Assembly (NCBI GenBank): GCA_030248215.1
Contig: JASANG010003292.1
Span: 62,001 to 126,000 of the forward strand
Direction of reading: 5' to 3'
Source: Enoplolaimus lenunculus
Taxonomy: Eukaryota > Nematoda > Enoplea > Enoplida > Thoracostomopsidae
Length of the DNA: 64,000 bases
The notes under the pieces were generated by a model. That model had not been told where the DNA came from, did no database searches, and worked only from the letters and a program-made list of their open reading frames with translations. The position numbers and the translations under genes are program-made. Positions within the stretch are counted from its first letter, which is position 1. Every line of letters begins with the position of its first letter. Shown in pieces: positions 43,065 to 54,000 of this stretch.

Positions 43065-45095
43065 CTAAAGCTTCGTTGCTTCTTCTACACCTTCCATTAA
43101 ATCATCACTGCTCACAATTCCATCCATTGTTGAACGCGTAAATCGAGTCGAAGGCGTACCGGCGGCAGTCATTAACTTACTTGAAATTGTTGGCGACAAT
43201 GAATCATTCAATCCTGGACTAGCAGTTGTGTCATGGGCGGACATTTCTCTAGCCGCTTTACTTCGTGTCACACGATCACTCGTTTGACATTCTCGTTTAT
43301 GTCGATATCGAGGCCGCGACGCTACATACCGAGGTGATAATCCAGCCAGTCGAGAACTATGTCTAGATGGTTGACTACAACTACTGCTAGTCACTGATGC
43401 CGAATCTGACGTTCCTGTGCGGTCTCGATCGTGTTGAACCGGAGTTGAAGGTTGAATTTCAACACCACCATCATCGTTTACCGCTGTAGCACCACAATAT
43501 TTCGTGATAGGTAACACATTACTTTGGCTCTTAGCTTCAACTTTGTCGCCCAGCGTGGTGACCGATGAACGACCCATACCGCTCTCCGATTTCTCGCCGA
43601 CAGTCCCAGCGCTGCATAGTTCGCTCAAATCCGAATCTTCCATAACTAGCAGCGACGGAGTACACAAATCTGATGAAGTAGTCTCAACTGTAATCGGAGT
43701 GCCGCCTTGCTGGCTTTCGCTTGTTCCGCTCGTTTCACCAGAAACCGTCAGTACTGGCGGAGACGCCATCGCAAACGCATCAGCCAATGGCAATTGGGGC
43801 CCGTTCGGTCTCACATCTGTCCGCGATACCTTAGTGTGGGCGTCCACTGCTACCGTTGTTGTCCTTTCATTGGTAGCCCTTCTAGAAACTATACTTGAAC
43901 GGGTAGCACCGGTAACATTTCTCTTCCTCAGAGTACTAGCGCCAACTGAGTCGTGTGACCGTTGGCGTCTTCGGTGTTGCCTGGTCGTACCCCACAAAGC
44001 TGACGTTCTATCGCCAGTAGCAGATGTAACTGACGATGATGGCATCGGTTGTGTTGTACGCACTGCAGTTGTCGCTGTCGACGCCAAAATCACCGCTGAA
44101 GTCACTCCAACTGAACATTCAACACGACTCGAGCTCACTCCGATTGAAAGCTCAACTGGTGTAGTTACAGACACTCCAGTCGAGCCCAGCCCTGACCTCG
44201 TACCAGTTGCCGCTTCAGTAGCGACAACATCGGCTCGCGACAACACTGTCGCTGATGGCTGTTGCCGATACGGCGGCGGTCGTCTACCGCGTATAGGCGC
44301 AGGCGGTGGACTGCCAATCGTGCTGCGATCACTATGTCGATTAACAACGGTCGCTGCTGCAGCAGCTGCACTGGCGCTGTCCTCGCAACCGGAAACGGTG
44401 ATATCGTTATCGTTGATTGATGACGATGAAGACGAACCAGCCGTTGCTGGAACTGATGAAACTGATGATGTGCTACTATTTATAGTCACAACAACTGTAG
44501 ACGACATAGATGCAGCTGTTGATGACGGCGCAGGTGTCGTTGAAGTTTCTGTTCCTCGACCTGTTGTGGTTTTTGCTGTTGCTGCTGTTTTTGTTTTCGC
44601 TACATTTGTTGTTGCTGTGGTTTTTGTTGCAGTTATTGTTATTGGTGTTTTTGATGCAGTTGCTGTTTTTATTCTTGTTGTTTCTGTTTTAGTCACTGTT
44701 ACTGTTTGTGCTGTTGTAGTAGTAGTTGGTGCTGATGTTGTTGTTGTTGTTGTTGTTGTTACTGTCGTTTGTTCTTTTGACGATGCCCTACTTTCACTAT
44801 GAGTCGTTTTCGTTGTCGGAGTCGTCGACGACGACATCAAAGTGCAATGATCGATTACCGTAATACAAGGTGTTACAAATGTTGTTGTTGTTGGTGGTGG
44901 TGGTGGTGGTGCTGCTGCTGTTGTTGTCGTTGTAGTCATTGCACCATCGCCGCTAATATCGGTTGTAGACGCTGCATCCATTGAACTACCGGCGGTAAGT
45001 TCTATATTCAGTGCTGGAATACTTGAATACGATGTTGATGAAGATAGAGTCGCTGTCGTGGATGTTGTTGATGTCGTCGCGGAACTTTCAGCGCT
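43065..45095 (-). CDS. APC7 last exon: 676-residue Thr/Ser-rich C-terminal extension
   Basis: This single exon joins in phase 0 to the exon ending GSGKDDQ and runs to a stop at 43065. It begins SAESSATTSTTST. It passes through a threonine-rich part with Pro runs and repeated TTTTTT, TATK and TKT phrases, then a basic Pro/Arg stretch (PPPAPIRGRRPPPYRQQ), Ser-rich parts, and a basic C-terminal patch (RYVASRPRYRHKRE, VTRSKAARE). I see no folded domain. Human APC7 ends in a short acidic tail, so this is a lineage-specific extension. The exon could instead be joined differently near its 3' end, but the uninterrupted 2-kb frame with no stop supports it as coding. Confidence 0.8.
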   Translation of the reverse strand, partial: SAESSATTSTTSTTATLSSSTSYSSIPALNIELTAGSSMDAASTTDISGDGAMTTTTTTAAAPPPPPPTTTTFVTPCITVIDHCTLMSSSTTPTTKTTHSESRASSKEQTTVTTTTTTTTSAPTTTTTAQTVTVTKTETTRIKTATASKTPITITATKTTATTNVAKTKTAATAKTTTGRGTETSTTPAPSSTAASMSSTVVVTINSSTSSVSSVPATAGSSSSSSINDNDITVSGCEDSASAAAAAATVVNRHSDRSTIGSPPPAPIRGRRPPPYRQQPSATVLSRADVVATEAATGTRSGLGSTGVSVTTPVELSIGVSSSRVECSVGVTSAVILASTATTAVRTTQPMPSSSVTSATGDRTSALWGTTRQHRRRQRSHDSVGASTLRKRNVTGATRSSIVSRRATNERTTTVAVDAHTKVSRTDVRPNGPQLPLADAFAMASPPVLTVSGETSGTSESQQGGTPITVETTSSDLCTPSLLVMEDSDLSELCSAGTVGEKSESGMGRSSVTTLGDKVEAKSQSNVLPITKYCGATAVNDDGGVEIQPSTPVQHDRDRTGTSDSASVTSSSCSQPSRHSSRLAGLSPRYVASRPRYRHKRECQTSDRVTRSKAAREMSAHDTTASPGLNDSLSPTISSKLMTAAGTPSTRFTRSTMDGIVSSDDLMEGVEEATKL

Positions 45096-48000
45096 CTTAA
45101 AATATATTTCAAAATACTTCTACAATAGTTCATATTCATCCACAAACCATGAGCGTGGCTACGGTTTTGTAATATACGAGCCACGTTCTACAAAAATTTC
45201 GCATGGAGGTCTCTTGCAGTAGCAACTGAATATCGTTCCTATAAACATTGACTCCAACCTCTTCCAGCTACGCCTTCGACATAAACATCAACTCAGTCAG
45301 ACTCACAAATTTCTCGCAAACAGCTCTGGAGTTCCAATCTTATTTCGCTTCGTGACTCCAACCTTATTAGATGTACCATCACATGTTGCGCGGACAGATA
45401 CAACACACAATATTGGAACAAGCAAAAATTGAAAGTCCAAACTCGGAAAATTGCAATCAATGACATCGCGCGTTCAGTACACCCCAATGTCCAAACTACG
45501 ATCCGCCATATGTGACCTGACATAACAAAGTCAATAGCACGCAACGCAAATCTCCTGCTGCTACCTACGAATTTTAGTTTAAAAAATTATTATATATCTC
45601 AAATTTTGAAACATCTGTACGTCAAATTCAAGAAATATTAACTCAAAACATCCGGCCTTACCTGATCGTCCTTGCCGCTACCTGCAATCGGGTCAAGACC
45701 TTCACCGGCGACACTGTCGGCAACACAAGTCACATCACTAGTCGCTGCAACAAGCAAATCACAGTCATCGTCCATACTCGCACCAACTGCATTGTTGAGT
45801 CGTAGCTCGTCTTCCAGCTCGCTCATTCCGCGTCGCAGCTCACTATTGTTCGGATCAAGCGCAAGCGCATACCGATAACGATCTTGTAAAAATAAGTAAG
45901 ACTGTGCTGTAGTTATGTAACTAAAAACGAGCTAAAACCCGTCACACTCTAGCACGTTTATTCTAAAATGTTTGTACCACCACCTATCAGCGATTGGTAA
46001 TAGCTTTTCTAACTTCATTCTAGATTCGCGTCGAATTCTTTGCATCACCTACGATTTAAACCCGTCAAAAACCCCGTCTGTTCGAAGTTGTAATCAGTTG
46101 TGTTGAGATGAAAATGTCGTTGAAGGAACCGCTCCGCTTGAACCCAGCTTATTACTTGACTACAAGCCAATAAAGCATTCAAAATAAGCCCAATACGAGT
46201 AGCAACGTGCATACGTTGACGCCTTACAAATAATCACTTGAAAAACAACCGCAACGCTAGCATAAACGGTACCGATAGCATAAACTGGCAAAGATTTAAT
46301 ATTCTTGTATCTAGGTTTGCTTAGCCTCCCATGAGCAACAAGTCATTATTCTCTCGGGTGGGCTTACAACACATTACAAGTTTATTGAAATATTTTAATA
46401 TCGCTCGGAACTTATGTATTGTGTGACAACTGTAGAGTTCTATCTTTCGAGTAATACTTACCCAGCGCTTCAGAGTTTTTGTTGACTTTCATCAAGAAAT
46501 CACCCAACATTTTGTGTAGCTTTGTATTTACTTGAACGCATACTTGCTTTCGCAGCAAAGCAATTGCCTAAACAATCCAAAATAGCATTATTGTTCACAT
46601 TCTGAATTAAGTAATCCAGGCAGAACCGTATTCTTCGACGTGTGTAAAAGCTATCACCAGGTAGTAATAAGTTTTCAAATAAGCAATACTGCATGGAAGT
46701 AGGTTCAGTCAAGCGGATAAAATATACCACAGTTCTAAGTCTAACTCTCATCAAACAATGACACCGGATATCAGGATATAAAAATCCCGATATCTGCCGG
46801 ATATCCGAAATGTTATTGTGTAACAAAATTTTGGAATAATTTGCATGTTTTTCCACTAAAACAGATGAAGCTAACGAAATGAAATTCTGTATTCAAACCT
46901 GACTCCGAATATTGAACCAAATTCTTGACAATTTTAGCGAGCAGATTTGGTTTCTTCAGTGTACACTGTTTGCAAGATTCAGAGCTGTTTGACTTTTTTC
47001 CAATCAAAGCTTGTGCATGAAAAGTAGTTTAGTGTTCGAATCCTTTGTCATTTGAGTTTGAGATAAATTATTATACGTATTCTTAAGATGGCGCAATGTT
47101 ACCGTACGGCACTGTACCGCGTTCCATTTACAGAACAAACAGTTTTATTCGTTCGATGAAATACGAGCTCCTTTAGTATAGGTCTTTATATTTAATCGAA
47201 AGTAACTCAAAAATTAATAGTAAATTAGGTGCGCTAGACTGCGTACAAATAGTGGCACGCACGTAATAAAAGGCGAAACAAAGGTTACAAACGCTTGTAA
47301 ATGCTTGGAATAAGGTTATCAAAGCCGTAGAACACGAATCTGATGCTTTCAAAGCTGATAGTACTAATCCTCTACATGCAATGACACGTACTTACTATTT
47401 CACTATAAAGCTTACTACATAACTTAAAACAGTTTTATATGGGTTCCCTCATGCGCAGAACACGATTCTGGCGCTTGGAAACTCGTACAACGTCGAACTG
47501 ACTCAAAATTATCAACAATCGTTTTACCTAGGTACGTGTCAATAGTAGAGTTTTGCCAAAAACCCTCGTTTTGGAGCACTTTTTGTAAAAAAAGAGAGTG
47601 GTTTTTATATTTTTCCACGTGTCCTAAAGCCTCTACGCTGTTGAGACCTCGATATTTGAATTCTACATGCAAAAATAGTCTAGAACAGTTGGTTTTCATC
47701 AAATACAATCAATACATACACTTGATACAAAAATGAATTTTCAAATCAAGGTACTGCCATTTAAACCTAAGAAACAAACAAAAACAACATTCTAGATGTA
47801 ATTGGGATAGTAGAAAACGATTGTGATGGTTTAAAACACCTATAAATGCGTATTAGTATAGTTCTGTCAAAAAACCTCCTTTATGAATAATGCCAAGATT
47901 AGCGTACAGTTGTTCAGAAACAACAAAAACCCAAGCGTTGCTGCGATACTGTACTCACGGTATACGGTATAGCAGTAAAAAATCGCCATTGCTCAGTGAT

Positions 48001-51000
48001 TTTCAAGAGTTTGTCATAGCTAACGATACGAAGTCTACGAACTACAAGAGGTTAATCGATACGACTTTTAGATTGTTGGGCGTCGCAGCCTTGCTTCGAG
48101 ATCACACTGGTGCTGGCGCTCTCAAAATTAACCCCAGACACGTTGGGAGACATGAAACTGTATATAACGAATGCAATCGATGAATCAACTCATTGCGATT
48201 GTATACTGCGGGGCGGATTAATTAAGTTGTCTTTTGATAAGAGCTACAGCATAGCGGGGTTAAAGGAAAGTAATTAATTGACGCCCGAAACAAAGTGACA
48301 AAGCAGCTAGATGCAAATTTTGACCCACGAGCTGTTCTTCAGCAGGCCCTAGCTGTTTTGAATAAACCAGACGTTGTTATGAATCGTCAGCAAATCCGCT
48401 ACTTGGACACTGAAAATTGCAGCGCGAGTCAAATAAACGATGCTCGACAACTTTTTGAACCGACTAATTGTAGCCATGTTCACATTTGCTCATGGTACTC
48501 GAGCACAAGTGGCTACGATTATGACGCTCTATGAGTATATGCGACCAGTTAGACAAGGCCCTACAATTGTCGAACCATACCAATCAGAATTCAAGAAGGA
48601 AAAAATTGCGGGAAAGTTGGCTCACTATGTTATGCAATGCCACCATTGCATTTTGAAGATGTACGAAAACATCCGGGGAAAACGCCGGGTGCGATGTCAT
48701 TTGCTGATCAAGGCAACCCGTTTGCCCAAGATACAAACAACTGTTTTTTGATAATCAAACACGGTGGTTGTCTTGGAAACGGCAGCAGACTGCTTCGCGA
48801 GCTCGGGGAGCTGTATGGCGGCGGAAGTCGTTTTCCGGAATGCTTCGAAGTAAGACAAGCGCTAGCAACATTGAACACAATGGTTTCGGCAACACTGAAC
48901 GGCTTTGTTCTACGGTATATGAACCATTCCGGTAAAACACACGCTAAAATATATGCGAGACCAACTGAGGAGCGAGGCGCCATAGACTTCGAACATGTAT
49001 CGACATTGTTCAGGGCCGCTGGTGTCAACAATTGTACGCTTAATTGGGAAGACAATAGACGTTACAATGAACTAGACTGTGCGTGCGTCAGTGATCCAGG
49101 GCTAGCTTCTCCAAACGCGGCTTGTGAAGTCGCAACTATTAATTCACAAGAAAACAGAGCCGATTTCAGCGACAACGTAGAAGAACCTACGTGTGACGAG
49201 TCTTCAAGTCCGCGTATTGTTCTTTCAGACCAGATGAAAACCAAGATACGAGAGGTTTTTCCTGTGATCGACTGCAATCAAAAACTATCCGCAACAATTG
49301 TGCGCAACAGTAAATTAGCCGAAGAGCCTGAATTTGTTAACAATGCTAAGCTCACGAAACAAATACTTGATTAATTTAATCGGAGGTTGCTCCGGGATTA
49401 TCGACTTGGTTAATGCGTACACATATGAGCGCGAGAAGGCAGCAGTTTTGGGATTGGCCGATGAATCTGAAGCCAATGAGCGGGAAATATCAGCCGCATT
49501 AGCTTTCAACGGTATGTTCACAGTAGGTTTACGGATAACAAAGAAGGATATTGAGAAAGCGGTTTTAAAGACTGGACTTTGCAAAAAGTATTGTGCTACG
49601 AGTAAGTGCGATAGCAATGTAATGTCTGCTAATGAAAATTCCTACATTTTTTCTGCGCCTACTTCTTGCAGTATTATTACAATTGAAAAAACAGCGAATT
49701 TCCGTCTGTTTCAAATAGCTTGCAAAGTTTAACATAAACACCGGTAACGGAATGAAACTACGTGAGCGCAAACCAGCTATCTCACTAGATCAATATCACT
49801 CTATTTTTTCAATGCAACACCATCGCCAAATGCTAAAGTGCACAGTTGTGGGGCGTTGGGAATAGTGACCGGTGGCATCAAGCTCTCGAAATAATACAGT
49901 TATCTCCGGCATCAAAACTATCAATGGCTAGAAGTGAAACCATTTCGCGGTCGGAGTAATGGTTTAGTGACAAACAAACATATTCGCCAGGGGTACATCG
50001 TTTGTGATTACCAAGGTCACAATCATCGGTTGCCGATGGAGAAGTTCAACAAAAACTATTATAGGTTAGTTCAACGTGATTCAGAATCGACTCGAATGTA
50101 CTTGGTCTATGCATTAGAATTATACGACAACTACTTAAAAACTAATGCAATGATTGATCTAAAAGACGATGAAAAGGTGTGGGGTCGTTACGCCAACTGT
50201 TGCAAGAATAACCACGCGACTGCCAAACTACGTGTTGTCAGTGTGGATGTAAAGGTAGTTAAACGACTAAAACACATAGTCCGCATTGACAAAAAACGAA
50301 CCCCAACTCTGCACGTTTCCGTTATACTTGCTAGTCGGCCTTTGGAGCCAGGCACAGAAGTCTGCTGGGATTACAGCACAAAATACTTTGAAAACAATAA
50401 TGTTGATTGGCGAAATCAATGCATATGCGGCCGACACGACTATGAAAAACAATTGGTACAGTATTTAAATAAAATGAATGAATAAATTTGGATAGTTGTT
50501 GAAGACAATGGTCAATGCAAAGAACAGGGTCGTGACAAGAGTATAAGCTTATTTCTAAATCTAAGCTTCAGCATGAGCCTCTACTAAATCCCAAGCATAC
50601 GCCTTTGCAAAAATAGTCTAAAACTTAACCTTATCTGTTGCAGTCACGCGAAAAACAGTCCGCACCTGATCTATGCATAAGTCATCAATGTTGTTTGGTA
50701 TATACTTTTAAATGAGGGCCATATTTTGATGTATGAGTTTTTTGTAGTTTTCTATAATGCGGCCGACCTGACTGTGAAAAACAATCGGTACACAATTTAA
50801 ATAACCTGAATCGATAGATTTCCACAGCTGTTTTTGAAAATAAGGGCCAATGCAAAGAAGAGGGCGGTGACAGGTGTATAAGCATATTGATATAAGTAAA
50901 CGTAAGGATAAGTATATGCTTAAACCTAAACAAAAAATAGTGTATCGATAGATGTATGCAAATGTTTTTGAAAACAAAGGCCAATGAAAATTCCTAAACC

Positions 51001-54000
51001 TGGGCGTTAACGAGAAAAACAACTGAAGCAGTTTTCAAATAAAATAACGCGATATATTAGCACAGTTGTTCTTGACAATAAATTCACAATATAATCCGCA
51101 TTGTTTCTACACCCTTCGAAGGACTACCACTTCCACCAAAACATTTTTGCTAATGCGGGGTTCACGTTATAACTGGAGCAGGTATATAATAGGAGTAGTT
51201 ATAACCCCCCATGGGACCCCACGTAGGTGGCTATCCCAGGGGAGGGTCTTCAGGGTGACTAATAGTGAAAAACGCGCGGGACCCACGGCAATAGTTTTAG
51301 ACTAAAATACTAGTCATCCTAAAGATTCTACAAGTGATATAAATCTAAAAAACGTAAACTCACAAGTAAACAATTATCTAAACCTTTATACTGGCGTATT
51401 GTAGCTAATCACCCACTTGTCAGCTGAAACAATTATAGTAGTTGATGAAGAGACTTATTCTTTTGCGTCTGTGACAAATTTATTTTCCAAATTATGAAAA
51501 TAAAATAAACAGACTCAAACTTCATGTGTTTATATTCAATATAATTTGAAAATTCCTGCTTTCAAAACACCAAAAATTTTAAAAAATGATATATATCTAC
51601 TGGGAACCAAAATGTGAAAAAAATTAAACTTGAAAGTTATTTCAATTCACGTAACAAAAAATAGACATCGACCTGGGGTTCACGTTATAACTGGAGCAGG
51701 TGTATAATAAGAGTAGTTATAACCCCCATGGGACCCCATGTAGGTGGCTATCCCAGGGGAGGGTCTTCAGGGTGACTAACAGTGAAAAAACGCGCGGGAC
51801 CCATGGCAATGTTTTCAAACTGAAATACTAGTCACTTTGTAGATTCTCTCCTGGGACAACCATCTACGTGGGGTCCCATGAGGGGGTTATAACTACTTGT
51901 GTCAATTTCTATGTTCATCCCTCCATTTCTTAATACTTTTGAGTTTTACAACAAAAATTGCAACTCTGTTCTGCAATTCAGTATTCAGTTAAAATCGTCA
52001 TTCAGTTTCTCGCAATAGCACTGTATCTAAATTCCACGACAAATAACGATTTAAAATTATTTCACCCAATTCCGATATACCAGAATTCCACTTTACATAC
52101 TGCAGATTGAGCATTGCACCTCACAGCGTAGCAATGTGGGTAGGTGTATAATTAAACATTTATAACTATTTTGTTAGCTTAATATAAAGTAAATTTTTTA
52201 TATTTTACACATCTGCTGGAGAGAGAAAAAACGATATTGTGATTCATTATATTTCCCGTTTTGTATATTATTATTTATATTTTGAGTAAAATTATAAATT
52301 GTGTGGGGAGCGTGTGGCAACTATTTGTGGAGCAGTATAGCACGTTTAGGCATAGGGTTAGGCTTTCTAAGTTTCAGGCTAATCTTCCTGAAAACGTAAG
52401 CTAGGTTGGTGCGTATGTGGCTATGTATTATAGGGTTCGAGACCTCGAGTTAAGTGCGTCATATTCAAGACAGCCTAAGATGTTCAGTACGGCTTATATG
52501 TTTACTATGGTTTATTGTAATCTTAATTGACACCTGGTTAATGGCAGGCTTAACTTATCTGATTTAGTCACATTGCTTCTGCCTAAGCGTAAGCTTATCC
52601 ATTAGCCTTAAAGCATTGGGTTCCTGCCCTTGCATGAGCCTAACCCTTAAAGTATGTTGGTCTTGCATGAGCCTAACCCTTAAAGTATGTTGGTCTTACA
52701 TGAGCCTAAGCCTTAAATCATTGAGATGCCCTACCCCTACATATAAGGCTAAGCCTTAAACCATTAGAGGCCTACCAATGTCTAAGCCTTAAACTAATGA
52801 GGGCGGAGTCCTACCTATATATGCCTCAGACTTGAGCTTTAATAAAACTTATGCATGGCTATGGCTTCGTTTCATATGTAAAATTAGATAGTATATATTT
52901 ACTTATATGTATATACTACATAAATATATATACATATATAAATATATATATGTTATGGTCACTCTGCAAATTGACAGTCTAATGTAAACAGGTCGTTTGG
53001 CGTACATTCAGAGTTTTCTTATCAGATGACGTTTACATGACAATGTTTTGGTTGTACCACTTTGTTTGTTTAACTTATAGGTGGCTTTGTAAAATAGGGT
53101 TTAACCTAAGCGTAAGTCTTAAAGCATTACGGTCTTCCCTAAGCCTAAGCCTTAACGTATTAGGATCTAGCTAAGCCAAAGCATTAAAACATTAGGGTCC
53201 TGCCTAAGCCTTAAAGTATTAGGGTTCCACCTAAGCCTAAGCCTTAAAGCATTAGGGTCTATCTAAGTCTAAGCCTTAAAGCATTAGGGTCTGCCCAAAG
53301 CCTAAGCCTTAAAGCATTAGGGTCTACCTAAGCCTAAGCCTGAAAGCATTGGGGTCTGCCCAAAGCGTAAGCCCTAAAACATTAGGGTCCTACCACAGTT
53401 TAAGCCTTAAAGCATTAGGGCGTAAAATTTTTCAGATGTATCTTAAATAGTGAAAGGTGCTACACATATTTAAGCACACAGGCTCTAGTTTTAGATTATG
53501 AAATAGGGTCCCACCTAAGCCTAAGCCTTAAAGCATTAGGGTTCTACCTAAGCCTAAGCCTTAAAGCGTTAGGGTCTATCTAAGCCTAAGCTTTAAAGCA
53601 TTAGGGTCTGCCCAAAGCCTAAGCCCTAAAACATTAGGGTCCTACCACAACTTAAGCCTTAAAGCATTAGGGCGTAAAATTTCATTCAGATGTATGTAAA
53701 ATGGTGAAAGGTGCTACACATATTTAAGCACACAGGCCTTAGGTTTAAATTATGAAAAGGCCTGTCTTGGCATAATCTTAGCTTAAGTCTAGCTCTGCTT
53801 TAGTTTAATCCTAGGTATATGCCTTGATCTAAGCTTTAAACTAACGAACTTCTGCAATTGCGGATCACAAAATTGGTGACAGGTGCTACATGTGTTTAAG
53901 AACACGGACCCTATGTTTAAATTATATAATGGCCTGCCTTGGTGTAATCTTAGATTAAGCGTAGCCCTGACATAGTTTAATCCTAGGTGTAACTTGAATT

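Noticed and set aside
43504-44802. A 432-codon plus-strand open frame
   Set aside because: It is antisense to the Thr/Ser-rich APC7 tail. Low-complexity threonine codons rarely give stops on the opposite strand, and the product is a valine-rich artefact.
49334-49732. Independent small gene between recombinase-like part and SET domain
   Set aside because: It overlaps the preceding segment and continues the same strand and context, so it is more likely part of the decayed recombinase-SET gene.
50685-51022. Minus-strand frames of about 100 codons
   Set aside because: They lie in the repeated SET-gene tail on the opposite strand and read repeat sequence.
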